Source: an uncultured Exiguobacterium sp. (GTDB lineage Bacteria; Bacillota; Bacilli; Exiguobacteriales; Exiguobacteriaceae). Taken from it: a stretch of 64,000 bases of DNA. Positions within the stretch are counted from its first letter, which is position 1. The number at the start of each line of letters is the position of its first letter. This document shows, piece by piece, positions 7,520-16,539 of the stretch. The stretch spans positions 124,001-188,000 of the forward strand of contig CAJYMC010000007.1 in NCBI GenBank assembly GCA_913775715.1, in the 5' to 3' direction. The notes under the pieces were generated by a model. That model saw nothing but the letters and a program-made list of their open reading frames with translations, searched no databases and had not been told where the DNA came from. The position numbers were made by a program, and so were the translations under genes.

Positions 7520-9226
7520 ATGTGGGCATGGGTGATCGGAGTCATCGTCATCGTATTACTCGTCATGCTGTTTAGCATGATCAGTCGAAAAAAATACTAC
7601 ACGAAAATCGATGAACTTGATATGCGCAAACAAGGCATCGTCAGTGCATCGATTCCAAAGGAGTTGCAGGACTTAAAGCAACTACCGATGGCGGGTGAGA
7701 CGGAGACGAAGTTCAGCTCCTGGCATCAAGCGTGGGAAGAGTTATTAACGGTCCACGTCGCCCAAATCGATGAGACCCTTTACCGGGCAGAGGAAGCGCT
7801 CGATAAATATCGGTTCATCGCCGTCAAGAATGACCTCGAAGTAACGGAACAACTGATTGCAGAACTCGAAGGGTTGATCGATGAGATGCTCGTCGAGATG
7901 TCGACATTCAAAACGAATCAATCGGTTCTAGCCGAACTGAAATCGCAAGGAGAAGCCGATTCAGGTCAAGTCCGGAAATCGTTATTGATTCAAGCGAACT
8001 CATTCGGTCCGGCGCTTGCGCGTCTGGAAGAACGAAGTGAACAAATCGACGCGCACTGGAATGAGATGTGTCAGTACGAAGCTTCAGGTGAAGTGACGAA
8101 GGCGTATGAAACAAGCTTGCTACTCGAGCAAGAAGTAGCAACGACACGTCAACTCGTCGAACTCGTACCGAAACAATGGAAGATTCTGGCTCATGAATTG
8201 CGTCAACGGATTGATCAGCTCGGAGCGGGCTATAAGGAAATGTCGTTAGATGGGTATCCACTTGAACCACTTGGTCTCCAATCCGAGATCAAACGGTTCG
8301 AGGAACAACGCCTGAGTCTTTCTGAGAAAATCGAAATGCTAGAAGTCGATGGTTTAGAAGAGGCGATTCAACAGTTATCAGCCGATGTTGATCAAATGTA
8401 TGATACGTTCCGTCGTGAGGTCGATGCGCGTCATCAAGTGAAAAAAGAAAACCAATTTTTGAAACAAAAAGCGCTACGGATGCGTGAACGGATTCATCAG
8501 TTGGCACAAGAATTCAGTATCTTACGTGAAAAATATGAAATCTCAGCAGATTTAGGGATTCACTATGAGACAATCCAGCGCGATGAAGAGCTACTGTTTG
8601 AAGCAGCGAAAGATCTTGATGAGTCGATTGCCGGAAAAATCATCCCGTTCAGTATGCTCGAAGACCAGATGCGCGATGCGATTCGCCTCGAAGAACAGTT
8701 GATGATTCAGTACGAACGCTTTACGGTCGAACTCCAGGCACTTCGAAAAGAAGAGACGGAAGTTCGCGAACGAATCGTCGAATGGCGTCATCAGCTGTCG
8801 CAGACACGCCTCCGTCTGAAACGACTCGGGTTACCGAACTTACCGGCTGAGGTGGAAGAAGCGCTTCGAAATGCGAATCGTTCACTGCAGACGCTTGAAA
8901 CACGGTTAGAGGAGTTGCCGTTTAACGTTCGATCGATCGTCGCACAAAGTCAAGACGTCCAAGAAACGTTTAAACATGTGCAAGAACGGTTAGATACATT
9001 AGTGTTCGAAGTCACGTATGCCGAACGGCTCGTCCAGTATGCGAACCGATACCGTCGTCACGACAACGAGATACATATGTCGCTGACGATCGCGGAAACG
9101 AAGTTCTTAGCAGGAGACTATGAACGAACGATTGTCTTAGCGGAACGTGTCCTAAATGAATACGATCCGGCCGCGATCGAACGTATTAAACGGTCGTGTG
9201 CACCAGAAGAAACATTGCACGTTTAA
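7520..9226 (+). CDS. ezrA: Septation ring formation regulator EzrA
   Basis: The 568-residue membrane-anchored coiled-coil protein modulates FtsZ ring assembly and links division to wall synthesis. A single N-terminal transmembrane helix (about residues 2-20) is followed by SRKKYYTKIDELDMRKQ. Nearly the whole rest is heptad-like, charged, helical sequence rich in E, Q, L and R. Length (562 in B. subtilis) and position next to ytsP and rpsD agree. Shine-Dalgarno GGAGGT lies 8 bases before the ATG. It is monocistronic, with a clear terminator after the stop. Confidence 0.95.
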   Translation: MWAWVIGVIVIVLLVMLFSMISRKKYYTKIDELDMRKQGIVSASIPKELQDLKQLPMAGETETKFSSWHQAWEELLTVHVAQIDETLYRAEEALDKYRFIAVKNDLEVTEQLIAELEGLIDEMLVEMSTFKTNQSVLAELKSQGEADSGQVRKSLLIQANSFGPALARLEERSEQIDAHWNEMCQYEASGEVTKAYETSLLLEQEVATTRQLVELVPKQWKILAHELRQRIDQLGAGYKEMSLDGYPLEPLGLQSEIKRFEEQRLSLSEKIEMLEVDGLEEAIQQLSADVDQMYDTFRREVDARHQVKKENQFLKQKALRMRERIHQLAQEFSILREKYEISADLGIHYETIQRDEELLFEAAKDLDESIAGKIIPFSMLEDQMRDAIRLEEQLMIQYERFTVELQALRKEETEVRERIVEWRHQLSQTRLRLKRLGLPNLPAEVEEALRNANRSLQTLETRLEELPFNVRSIVAQSQDVQETFKHVQERLDTLVFEVTYAERLVQYANRYRRHDNEIHMSLTIAETKFLAGDYERTIVLAERVLNEYDPAAIERIKRSCAPEETLHV

Positions 9227-9243
9227 ATCAGGATCGATAATTC

Positions 9244-9272
9244 AGGGTGACCGTCATGGTCACCCTATTTTT
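9244..9272 (+). terminator. ezrA terminator
   Basis: The 9-bp perfect stem AGGGTGACC / GGTCACCCT with a 5-nt loop is followed by ATTTTTG. It separates ezrA from the amidohydrolase gene, whose Shine-Dalgarno begins only about 10 bases later. Confidence 0.8.
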
Positions 9273-9293
9273 GTAAAAAGAGGAGTGAGTGGA

Positions 9294-10853
9294 ATGGGAA
9301 CACTATACGTAAACGGATTGATTCGAACGATGGCACACGAAGAGGATGTCCATTCAGCGATGTTCGTCGAGAAGACGCGGATCATCGCGATGGGGGAAGA
9401 AGGAAAGCTGCGCCGCCGTTTCGGTAGACGTATTGATCAGATTCACGACTTGAACGGAAAAGCTGTATATCCCGCCTTTACAGATGCCCATATTCATCTG
9501 ATCGGTTACGGGGAAGCAATCAATCGTGTCGATGCCTCGCGTTATACGACACTTGAAGCGTTAGGACAAGCTTTTCTCAAGGCGGAACCAATCAATGGAA
9601 TCCATGTGGCGGAAGGGTACGATGAAACGAAACTTGATCGTGCACCGACAAAAGCATGGCTGAACCAAATGTTCCCTGACGCACCTGCCTTGTTGAAACG
9701 GACAGACCGGCATACAGCACTCGTCAACGACGTCTTATTCCAACAACTCGGATATAAAGCCTCAACCGTCATCGAGGGTGGAAAGATCGGTTTATCCGAC
9801 AACGGTGAAGCGGATGGATTCTTGTATGATGCGGCACTTGAACCTCTCTATACGTTACAGGCTGGAAACTTGGAACGAAATAAATCGTCCCTTCGATCAG
9901 CGATTAAGAATCTATACCAATATGGTATTATTGCGGCACATACGGAAGATTTGTCGTATCACGGGGATGTCGCGGAAATCTTGCAAGCATATAAGGAAGT
10001 GACGCAAGAGACAGGCTTCCATACGCATTTACTCGTGCATCATCTTGTCATCGATGAGTTCGTGCAACAACACCCTACTTTACCGGAGACAATGTCAATT
10101 GGTGCGATGAAACTGTTCGTCGACGGCGCGCTCGGAGGGCGAACCGCTCTTCTCGGTCGTGGTTATTCCGATGACCCGTCGACACGCGGCATCGAAGTTC
10201 ATACGCCAGAACAACTCGAACAACTCGTCAAACGCGCACGTAGTTACGGGTTCACGGTCGCAGCACATGTCATCGGTGATTTAGCGATTGAACGGTTCGT
10301 ACAGGTGCTCGAGAAGTATCCGGCACCAAAAGGAAAACGAGATCGTATCATTCATGCGACGGTCGTCCGTCCGGAGACGCTTGCCCGGATTCGGAAATTA
10401 CCGGTCTTGATTGACGTTCAACCTGTCTTTTTATTAGATGACGCCGACTTCATCGTCGATCGACTCGGATTGAACCGCTTAGACTGGAGTTATCGTTTAC
10501 GTTCACTGGCAGAAACAGGCGCATTATTGTGTGGCGGAGCAGATGCACCGATCTCTGACCCGGATGTCCGACGGTCACTGTATGCAGCAACCGAAGGAAC
10601 GGCAGGGCGTGTCAATAAGACAAACGAGACATTATCGATGTTTGAAGCCTTATTGCTCTTTACGAAAAATCCGCATCTCGCGACGGAAACACATGGTCGA
10701 AAAGGGTTACTCTTACCAGGCTATGATGCCGACTTCGTCATCTTTGAAGAAGACTTCTATCGCTTGCGTGGGGAAGCCATCTTGAATAACCGTTTGGTCG
10801 AGACAGTCCAAGCTGGAAAAACCGTTTATCAGGCGGAAGCCGCGTTAGTGTGA
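9294..10853 (+). CDS. Amidohydrolase family 3 protein (YtcJ-like metal-dependent hydrolase)
   Basis: The 519-residue cytosolic metal-dependent hydrolase is of the amidohydrolase_3 type. Visible are the first metal motif HIH in PAFTDAHIHLIGYG, the internal KLFVDGALGGRTALL segment with the family lysine, HVIGD, and the late ADAPISDPDVRRS with a metal-ligand Asp. The substrate is unknown; relatives act on formamides and N-acyl compounds. I chose ATG 9294 because AGAGGAG sits at 9280-9286. Longer in-frame extensions would read back through the ezrA terminator and coding region. The stop overlaps the convergent MerR gene by 9 bp. Confidence 0.88.
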   Translation: MGTLYVNGLIRTMAHEEDVHSAMFVEKTRIIAMGEEGKLRRRFGRRIDQIHDLNGKAVYPAFTDAHIHLIGYGEAINRVDASRYTTLEALGQAFLKAEPINGIHVAEGYDETKLDRAPTKAWLNQMFPDAPALLKRTDRHTALVNDVLFQQLGYKASTVIEGGKIGLSDNGEADGFLYDAALEPLYTLQAGNLERNKSSLRSAIKNLYQYGIIAAHTEDLSYHGDVAEILQAYKEVTQETGFHTHLLVHHLVIDEFVQQHPTLPETMSIGAMKLFVDGALGGRTALLGRGYSDDPSTRGIEVHTPEQLEQLVKRARSYGFTVAAHVIGDLAIERFVQVLEKYPAPKGKRDRIIHATVVRPETLARIRKLPVLIDVQPVFLLDDADFIVDRLGLNRLDWSYRLRSLAETGALLCGGADAPISDPDVRRSLYAATEGTAGRVNKTNETLSMFEALLLFTKNPHLATETHGRKGLLLPGYDADFVIFEEDFYRLRGEAILNNRLVETVQAGKTVYQAEAALV

Positions 10854-11612
10854 TGTTTGCGCATAGTGTGAAATAGCTTCCGAATAGAACGTCGAAAGTC
10901 CGGGTGCATACGCATCGTAATAGGCACGAAATCGTTCGTCAGACACATACATCTGACCGAGTGAGGCAAAGAGAGATAATGCGCACGGGTAATAGTACGT
11001 ATCGATGAAATCATGTTGTTCTTTGACGACTTGTTGAACGTCCGGATCCGTCGTCGCGTACCCGTCGCGATAAAGGGTCGTCAAGCGCTGATCGAGTTGC
11101 TTATGCATGCTGCTCAGTTGTTCTTTCTCTTTCGGTGTTCGTTGTTGTTGTCTTTTTGCACTGATTCGATAGGCGTCAGTGTCACCGTAGTGTTGCTGGA
11201 CTTCATCTGCATGTTGTTTTTCATGCGTAACAATCTCGTCATGCCGTAGACCGCGGAATAATTGTTCGTCTTTCATCGGGAGTCCCCCTTTTAAGGTGAG
11301 TAATGTCTGTTCGGCGAGTTGAGCGAGCATTTGATAACGCGAAGCTTTTTCTTGAAGAAGTGCAATCTGCTTTTTCAGTATCGTGTGATGATTGAAATCA
11401 GGTTGCGTGAGTAATCTTCGGATTTCTGACAGTGGAAAATCAAGTGAACGATAAAGCAAGATTTGTTGTAAACGTAAAAGATCTTCCCTGCTATAACTTC
11501 GGTGGCCGGCATCGCTACGCTTTGGCACTAAGAGACCGATCGTTTCATAATGATAGAGTGTTCGTTTTGTGACGCCGGTCAGTTTGGCGATTTCTTGAGT
11601 GGAATACATCAT
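10845..11612 (-). CDS. MerR family regulator with TipAS domain (Mta-like)
   Basis: The 255-residue DNA-binding activator has a MerR winged helix (about 1-70: YSTQEIAKLTGVTKRTLYHY ... GHRSYSREDL), a coiled-coil dimerisation helix (about 75-110), and a C-terminal TipAS-type ligand-binding domain (about 135-250). Length and domain order equal B. subtilis Mta (257 residues), an activator of multidrug transporters. The target is not obvious here: no transporter is adjacent, and its 3' end overlaps the amidohydrolase gene. Shine-Dalgarno AAAGGAGGT precedes the tandem ATGATG, so the start could be one codon later. A candidate operator lies upstream at 11644-11658. Confidence 0.88.
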   Translation of the reverse strand: MMYSTQEIAKLTGVTKRTLYHYETIGLLVPKRSDAGHRSYSREDLLRLQQILLYRSLDFPLSEIRRLLTQPDFNHHTILKKQIALLQEKASRYQMLAQLAEQTLLTLKGGLPMKDEQLFRGLRHDEIVTHEKQHADEVQQHYGDTDAYRISAKRQQQRTPKEKEQLSSMHKQLDQRLTTLYRDGYATTDPDVQQVVKEQHDFIDTYYYPCALSLFASLGQMYVSDERFRAYYDAYAPGLSTFYSEAISHYAQTSH

Positions 11613-11643
11613 CTGTGTACCTCCTTTGATTGGAGTATAAGGG

Positions 11644-11658
11644 GTGACGTAACGTAAG
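11644..11658 (-). promoter_or_regulatory. Candidate MerR/Mta-type operator
   Basis: On the minus strand CTTACGTTACGTCAC resembles the TAACGTTGCGTGA core recalled for Mta/BmrR-class operators. It sits about 32 bases upstream of the regulator start, with TTATAC following it, which suggests autoregulation. The similarity is judged by eye. Confidence 0.45.
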
Positions 11659-11665
11659 ACGCAAC

Positions 11666-11698
11666 AAAAAAATCTGCCCCAAGGAGGCAGATTTTTTT
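11666..11698 (-). terminator. nadK terminator
   Basis: The stem AAAAAAATCTGCC / GGCAGATTTTTTT lies directly after the nadK stop on the minus strand and could also act on the other strand. Confidence 0.87.
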
Positions 11699-11702
11699 GT
11701 TG

Positions 11703-12518
11703 TCATAAGAACGAGCGTTGAATCTTATGCCAAAATGTATTGTTCGTCAGTTTGACGGTTTTAAGTTCTTTTTCAGAAAGCTGGATATCGACTGAATCCG
11801 TTCGTGTCAGACTGAGTGCTTCGTTGTCCATCCCGATAATTGGATAATCATTCCCGTCTTCGATGATGCGTAACGAGAGTTTCCGTCCACGATTCAATAA
11901 GAAAGCAGAACCGAGTGTCCGGTACCGGTTGTTGTTGACCGAAGCAATCTCGCTGACTTGGAGGCAGTGGATCAATGGATCGACGATCGCACCAGAAAGC
12001 GACTTGTTATAAGCCGTAGAGCCCGTTGGTGTTGAAATGACCATCCCATCCCCGCGGAATGTCTCAAACAGGAAGTCGTCGATATAGACTTCGATTGCGA
12101 GTGATTTGATGATGCTTGATTTCACAGAACATTCGTTCAGACAGAGCATCGGTGGTCCACCGTTGATGGATGCTTCAAGTAGTGGATAACGACGTACTTC
12201 GATTTCACCATCCGAGACACGGTTGCCTGTCTCTTTAAAGATGGCTTCGACAGCGGAAAGATCATTGATGTCAAAATCACAGTAGAACGAGTTGGGTCCC
12301 TCAGCGAATCCAACATAGATGGCATCATCACGGAAACCCGTGAAGCGTGCCGCTTGCAAGAAAGCCCCGTCTCCACCAATCGAGACGATGATGTTTGCTT
12401 GTCGATGATCTTGAACGACATTCAATCCGTATCGTGTACCGACATCGATCAACTTTCGTACCTGCGTCTCGTGTCTTTGTGTATTTCGGTAGTACAGGTA
12501 GACATTATTTCGAGCCAT
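11703..12518 (-). CDS. nadK: NAD kinase (second-paralogue type, YtdI-like)
   Basis: The 271-residue cytosolic enzyme phosphorylates NAD to NADP. Motifs: GGDGAFLQAAR (the GGDG nucleotide motif) near residue 49, LNECSVK around 128, and GDGMVISTPTGSTAYNKS around 156-173, the conserved glycine-rich NAD site. The start is decided by the ribosome binding site: AAGGGGG lies 8 bases before ATG 12518. An in-frame TTG two codons earlier would have almost no spacing. It corresponds by neighbourhood (tpx, ytxK, ackA) to B. subtilis ytdI/nadK2. Confidence 0.95.
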   Translation of the reverse strand: MARNNVYLYYRNTQRHETQVRKLIDVGTRYGLNVVQDHRQANIIVSIGGDGAFLQAARFTGFRDDAIYVGFAEGPNSFYCDFDINDLSAVEAIFKETGNRVSDGEIEVRRYPLLEASINGGPPMLCLNECSVKSSIIKSLAIEVYIDDFLFETFRGDGMVISTPTGSTAYNKSLSGAIVDPLIHCLQVSEIASVNNNRYRTLGSAFLLNRGRKLSLRIIEDGNDYPIIGMDNEALSLTRTDSVDIQLSEKELKTVKLTNNTFWHKIQRSFL

Positions 12519-12613
12519 GGTCAATTCCCCCTTGAAAGCGTTTCATGAACTCTTTCATTATACCTGTTTTTTAGAAAGACGGGTACTGAAGTCCATCAAT
12601 TATGGCAGAATGC

Positions 12614-12642
12614 TTGCCATCTTCCCGGAACATTCCTATAGT
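12614..12642 (+). promoter_or_regulatory. tpx promoter
   Basis: TTGCCA (12614-12619), a 17-base spacer, and TATAGT (12637-12642) form a good SigA-type promoter about 48 bases before the tpx start. Confidence 0.6.
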
Positions 12643-12689
12643 TAAATAGAAAATAACGCATATCCAATCAGGGGAAAAGGGGAATTCAC

Positions 12690-13181
12690 ATGGCTACATT
12701 CAAAGGAAATCCAATCACACTTCAAGGTACGACGGTTCAAGTCGGACAAACGGCACCAGACTTTCACGTCCTTGCTAATGACTTATCGCCGGTAACACGC
12801 GATACATATCAAGGCGTTCGGATCATTAGCGTCGTGCCATCGATCGATACAGGCGTATGTGATGCGCAGACACGTAAATTCAACGAAGAGGCAGCTAAAA
12901 TCGAGGGCGTCACAGTCATGACGATCTCAAACGATCTTCCGTTCGCACAACGTCGTTGGTGTGCATCAAGCGGACTTGATCAAGTCGTGACATTGTCTGA
13001 TCACCGTGATCTTTCATTCGGCACACAGTACGGTGTGGCAATCGAAGAATTACGTCTGCTTGCTCGCTCTGTCTTCGTCATCAATTCGAACAACGAAATC
13101 ACGTATGTCGAATACCTCGAAGAATCAACGGATGAGGTTAATTTCGAAGCAGCACTCGCTGCGGCGCGTGAAGCGAAGTAA
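12690..13181 (+). CDS. tpx: Thiol peroxidase (atypical 2-Cys peroxiredoxin)
   Basis: The 163-residue cytosolic peroxiredoxin reduces peroxides with thioredoxin as reductant. The peroxidatic cysteine Cys57 is in [15 protein letters not shown] and the resolving cysteine Cys91 in RRWCASSG. The 34-residue spacing is that of E. coli Tpx (Cys61/Cys95). Shine-Dalgarno AAAGGGG precedes the ATG. It is followed by a weak terminator and by the ytxK-like methyltransferase gene, the same order as in B. subtilis (tpx-ytxK-ackA). Confidence 0.97.
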   Translation: MATFKGNPITLQGTTVQVGQTAPDFHVLANDLSPVTRDTYQGVRIISVVPSIDTGVCDAQTRKFNEEAAKIEGVTVMTISNDLPFAQRRWCASSGLDQVVTLSDHRDLSFGTQYGVAIEELRLLARSVFVINSNNEITYVEYLEESTDEVNFEAALAAAREAK

Positions 13182-13229
13182 GAATGGTTTACAAACGACG
13201 CTGAAGCGTTACAATGGAACTAATGATAG

Positions 13230-13266
13230 AAACGGCTCCCGCTCTACGGGGGGCCGTTTCGTTTTG
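13230..13266 (+). terminator. Probable tpx terminator
   Basis: AAACGGC-CCC / GGGG-GGCCGTTT forms an imperfect hairpin followed by CGTTTT. It lies between tpx and the methyltransferase gene, so read-through is possible. Confidence 0.55.
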
Positions 13267-13281
13267 GAGAGGATGACGTAC

Positions 13282-14190
13282 ATGGAGCCGTTAGAAAAGT
13301 TATATAAGGAATTGACGCGTCAAACAAAACAAATTGAACGTGATCTTGATATGCCTTATTTAGAAGCGTTGACGACTGTGATCGACCGGTTGAACGACCG
13401 TCATACTGAAAATGTAGACAAAGAGGTTATTCGGAAGGCAGTATCGCTTGCTATCCTAGAGGGGATGAAACAAGCACAACCGAACCATTTACCGACGCCG
13501 GACAGTGTCGCTTTGTTTGCTGGTTATCTAATCGGGAAATTGGTAGGTAAGGAGGACATCCGACTACTTGATTTAGGGAGTGGAACAGGTGGCATGTTAC
13601 ATGCTGTCTTGAGTCAGCTTTCGACAGGTACATCTGCTGAAGCGGTCGAGGTAGACGAGACATTGATTCGTTTATCGGCAGCGGTAACGGAATTACTCGA
13701 CTATCCTGTCACGTATACGCATCAAGATGCATTGCGACCATTATTGCTAGATCCGGTCGATCTTGCGATGGCTGATCTTCCTGTTGGCTATTATCCAGAT
13801 GAAGAAGCAGCCGCTTCATACATCTTGAAACGAGACGAAGGCATGAGTTACAGTCATTTCTTATTGATCGAACAAGCGATGCAATACGTCAAGCCAGGTG
13901 GGTTCGGTGTCTTCGTCATTCCAAACGGATTGTTCCAGCATGACACAGAAGGAAAGTTGAAACAGTACTTCGAATCAAAAGCGCATGTCATCGGTATTTT
14001 GCAGTTACCACTTACGATGTTCAAGCAAGAACAGGCAGCAAAAAGTTATTTGATCGTCCGGAATCATTTAGCCGGTATGAAGATGCCAAAACAAGCATTG
14101 CTCGCTGAGTTGCCGTCGTTCACAGATGCCCGCGCGTTTGGTGGTATGGTGAAACAGATTGATGAATGGATTAACACAGAATTAAAATGA
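13282..14190 (+). CDS. ytxK: Class I SAM-dependent methyltransferase (YtxK-like)
   Basis: The 302-residue protein resembles the catalytic part of N6-adenine DNA methyltransferases. It shows the SAM motif I LDLGSGTGGML around residue 94-104 and a motif IV variant DLPVGYYP in place of NPPY. No specificity domain is present, and the natural substrate is not established for YtxK. The start ATG 13282 was chosen because GGAGAGG lies 9 bases before it; the ATG at 13273 would overlap that site. B. subtilis YtxK is about 330 residues, so this version is slightly short at the N-terminus. It precedes ackA as in B. subtilis. Confidence 0.85.
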   Translation: MEPLEKLYKELTRQTKQIERDLDMPYLEALTTVIDRLNDRHTENVDKEVIRKAVSLAILEGMKQAQPNHLPTPDSVALFAGYLIGKLVGKEDIRLLDLGSGTGGMLHAVLSQLSTGTSAEAVEVDETLIRLSAAVTELLDYPVTYTHQDALRPLLLDPVDLAMADLPVGYYPDEEAAASYILKRDEGMSYSHFLLIEQAMQYVKPGGFGVFVIPNGLFQHDTEGKLKQYFESKAHVIGILQLPLTMFKQEQAAKSYLIVRNHLAGMKMPKQALLAELPSFTDARAFGGMVKQIDEWINTELK

Positions 14191-14204
14191 ATTACGCAAA
14201 GTGA

Positions 14205-14233
14205 TTGAAATCTGTCGTTAATTTGACTATTCT
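14205..14233 (+). promoter_or_regulatory. ackA promoter
   Basis: TTGAAA (14205-14210), a 17-base spacer, then TATTCT (14228-14233), about 75 bases before the ackA start. I see no convincing cre site here, unlike the CcpA-activated ackA of B. subtilis. Confidence 0.5.
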
Positions 14234-14310
14234 AGTTGTAGAACAGAAATAGAAGAAAAACTAAACAGATGTGAATGTTCATTGGATTCAAATGGAAAAG
14301 GGGAAAAATC

Positions 14311-15522
14311 ATGGCAAAAATTATGGCGGTAAACGCAGGTAGTTCGTCTTTGAAGTTCCAATTGCTCGAAATGCCGAACGAAACGATGATCGCAGTCGGA
14401 CTCGTTGAACGCGTCGGTAAAGACGATGCAATCTTTACGATTAAATATGGTGAAGGACAAAAGTATACAAATGTTCTCCCACTTGCAACACATAAAGAAG
14501 CAGTCGAGTTGTCGCTCGAAAAATTGATGGAGTTCGGAATCATCTCGTCTTACGATGAGATTAAAGGTGTCGGTCACCGTGTGCTTCATGGTAAAGAAAA
14601 ATATGCAGACTCTGTATTGATCACAGATGAAGTCATGCATGATATCGAGTCGTACACAGAACTCGGACCACTCCACATTCCACCAAACTTGATCGGAATC
14701 CGGGCATTCCAAGCGTTGCTTCCGGAAGTACCACAAGTGGCAGTCTTCGATACGGCGTTCCATCAAACGATGCCAGAAGAAAACTTCCTTTACAGCTTGC
14801 CGTATGATTACTACACAGAATACGGTATCCGTAAATATGGTTTCCACGGTACGAGCCACAAATACGTTACGGAACGTGCATCTGAATTACTCGGTCGTCC
14901 GTTAAAAGACCTCCGTTTGATTTCATGTCACTTAGGTAGCGGAGCATCGATCGCAGCAGTTTCTGGTGGCGAATCAATCGATACGACGATGGGATTCACG
15001 CCGCTTGAAGGGATCACGATGGGAACACGTTCTGGTTCACTTGACCCAGCCTTGATTCCATTCTTGATGGAGAAAACAGGGAAAACAGCAGAAGACGTCT
15101 TGAACGTCATGAACAAAGAGTCTGGAATCTACGGTTTATCTGGTCTCTCAAGTGATTTGCGTGACGTCCAGACGGCTGCGAAGGAAGGAAACCACCGTTC
15201 AGAGATGGCGCTCCGTATCTTCGCAAACCGTATCCACGGATACATCGGACAATACGCTGCTGAGATGAATGGTGTCGATGCGATCATCTTCACAGCCGGT
15301 GTCGGTGAAAACTCAGATTCAATCCGTGAGCGTGTCTTACGTGGTCTTGAATTCATGGGCGTTTACTGGGATCCATCACTCAACAACGGAGCTCGTGGAG
15401 AAGAACTCTTCATTAACTACCCACACTCACCAGTTAAAGTCATCATCATTCCAACGAACGAGGAATTGATGATCGCACGCGACACAGTTCGCGTTGGTGG
15501 ATTGGTTGCTCAAAACGCATAA
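14311..15522 (+). CDS. ackA: Acetate kinase
   Basis: The 403-residue cytosolic enzyme interconverts acetyl phosphate plus ADP with acetate plus ATP, the overflow-metabolism ATP step. The N-terminus [19 protein letters not shown] and the acetate kinase signature [15 protein letters not shown] are present, together with [11 protein letters not shown] and [15 protein letters not shown]. Start ATG 14311 follows AAAAGGGGAAA with correct spacing; an upstream ATG at 14275 lacks a ribosome binding site and is not conserved. Length is usual (395 in B. subtilis). A strong terminator follows. Confidence 0.98.
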   Translation: MAKIMAVNAGSSSLKFQLLEMPNETMIAVGLVERVGKDDAIFTIKYGEGQKYTNVLPLATHKEAVELSLEKLMEFGIISSYDEIKGVGHRVLHGKEKYADSVLITDEVMHDIESYTELGPLHIPPNLIGIRAFQALLPEVPQVAVFDTAFHQTMPEENFLYSLPYDYYTEYGIRKYGFHGTSHKYVTERASELLGRPLKDLRLISCHLGSGASIAAVSGGESIDTTMGFTPLEGITMGTRSGSLDPALIPFLMEKTGKTAEDVLNVMNKESGIYGLSGLSSDLRDVQTAAKEGNHRSEMALRIFANRIHGYIGQYAAEMNGVDAIIFTAGVGENSDSIRERVLRGLEFMGVYWDPSLNNGARGEELFINYPHSPVKVIIIPTNEELMIARDTVRVGGLVAQNA

Positions 15523-15529
15523 TCGGTTC

Positions 15530-15570
15530 AAAAGGACTGAGTCGTTATTTCAACGATTCAGTCCTTTTTT
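15530..15570 (+). terminator. ackA terminator
   Basis: A 17-bp near-perfect stem (AAAAGGACTGAGTCGTT with its complement, one mismatch) has a 5-nt loop and ends in a T-run. Confidence 0.92.
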
Positions 15571-15825
15571 GTATGAAATCTCAAAAAAAGATATACGAAC
15601 ATATGATCTATTGTTACGGCGTTTGTCATATAACGAAAAAAGAATCGTCATCCTCGTAAAAATAAACCTAAAAAGGAGTGATTTCTTAAAAAAATGAGTC
15701 TTTTGTAACATAACGGTAATAGTACAGACATATTTTTGTGGTCTATATGTAACGGCACTCCCTCGTTTTGTCATGTATATTAATCTCAGTTAACAAACAC
15801 GAAACAATGATGGAGGAGAAAATAC
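15571..15825. other. Intergenic region ahead of the 3D-domain gene
   Basis: About 255 AT-rich bases hold no credible gene; short open frames on both strands lack ribosome binding sites. The promoter of the following gene must lie here, but I find no consensus-quality SigA site, which may mean an alternative sigma factor or an activator. GGAGGAG at 15811-15817 is the Shine-Dalgarno of the next gene. Confidence 0.5.
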
Positions 15826-16431
15826 ATGATGAAACGGATGCTCGCAAGTGTTTTAACGGTCGTGTTAGCACTCAGTTCGTTCGCAGGTCTTCAAGCAGAA
15901 GCTGCAACTAAAAAAAGCGTCAAGTCAACAGTCGATAGCCTAGTCATTCGTCAAAAAGCTACTACTTCGTCGAAAAAACTCGGTCTTCTATATAAGAACC
16001 AAACGTTAGCATATAAAGCGAAAACAGGTAACTGGTACAAAGTAAGCTACAAAGGTAAAACGGCTTATCTAAGCGCAAAATACTCAAAACTCGTAAAATC
16101 GAGCGGATCGAAAAAACAATCTACCGGTGGTTGGAAAACAGTTACGAACGTAAGCGCAACAGCTTACACACCGTATGATCCAGGTAGTGGTAACTTGACA
16201 GCGATCGGTTGGAACATTAAAAGCTCGAAAAAGAAAGTCGTAGCGGTTGATCCTCGTGTCATTCCACTTCGTTCGACAGTGAAAGTGTATTACAAAGGGA
16301 AATTAAAAGGGACGTATACAGCTGCCGATACTGGCGGTGCTATCAAAGGGAAGAAGATGGATATCCTTTACTACTCTCGTTCAGAAGCATTCAACTGGGG
16401 TCGTCGTACGGTCACAGTAAAATACAAATGA
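15826..16431 (+). CDS. Secreted SH3b-3D domain protein (putative cell-wall lytic protein)
   Basis: The 201-residue exported protein has a signal peptide of about 26 residues (KRMLASVLTVVLALSS core, cleavage likely after AEA). A bacterial SH3 domain follows (about 35-90: VDSLVIRQKATTSSKKLG ... WYKVSYKGKTAYLS). The C-terminal 3D domain (about 108-200) shows VSATAYTPYD, AVDPRVIPLRS and AADTGGAIKGKKMDIL, which carry the conserved aspartates of the MltA-like 3D fold. Such proteins bind or cleave peptidoglycan (YocH/YuiC type). The gene is alone between two terminators. Shine-Dalgarno GGAGGAG precedes tandem ATG codons, so the start could be one codon later. Confidence 0.88.
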   Translation: MMKRMLASVLTVVLALSSFAGLQAEAATKKSVKSTVDSLVIRQKATTSSKKLGLLYKNQTLAYKAKTGNWYKVSYKGKTAYLSAKYSKLVKSSGSKKQSTGGWKTVTNVSATAYTPYDPGSGNLTAIGWNIKSSKKKVVAVDPRVIPLRSTVKVYYKGKLKGTYTAADTGGAIKGKKMDILYYSRSEAFNWGRRTVTVKYK

Positions 16432-16435
16432 TTTC

Positions 16436-16468
16436 AAACCATCGGACATCGGTTCGATGGTTTTTTTA
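16436..16468 (+). terminator. Terminator of the 3D-domain gene
   Basis: The stem AACCATCG / CGATGGTT with a 10-nt loop is followed by seven T residues. Confidence 0.8.
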
Positions 16469-16483
16469 TTTAAGTAGGTCGCT

Positions 16484-16526
16484 AAAAAGCCTCTCTTCCT
16501 TTGAGCTGAAGGAAGAGAGGCTTTTT
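16484..16526 (-). terminator. Terminator of the universal stress protein gene
   Basis: A 17-bp stem, AAAAAGCCTCTCTTCCT and complement, with a 9-nt loop lies downstream of the minus-strand gene. Both flanks make it potentially bidirectional. Confidence 0.85.
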
Positions 16527-16539
16527 CTGGAAGAGTGAT

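Noticed and set aside
9156..9293. N-terminal extension of the amidohydrolase back into ezrA
   Set aside because: It would translate through the ezrA stop region and its terminator; the real ribosome binding site is at 9280-9286.
12533..12545. TGAAAGCGTTTCA, cre-like palindrome before nadK
   Set aside because: Only 13 bases; aligning to the 14-base cre consensus breaks the second half-site, and it sits next to the nadK Shine-Dalgarno where I expect chance similarity.
13006..13281. N-terminal extension of the ytxK-like gene back into tpx
   Set aside because: It overlaps the tpx coding region in another frame and crosses the tpx terminator; GGAGAGG supports the start at 13282.
14227..14859. 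210-codon minus-strand open frame
   Set aside because: Antisense to ackA, full of Cys, Phe and His as expected for a mirror frame of a codon-biased gene; no promoter or ribosome site.
15494..15697. 67-codon frame after ackA
   Set aside because: Starts inside ackA, crosses its terminator, and has no ribosome binding site.
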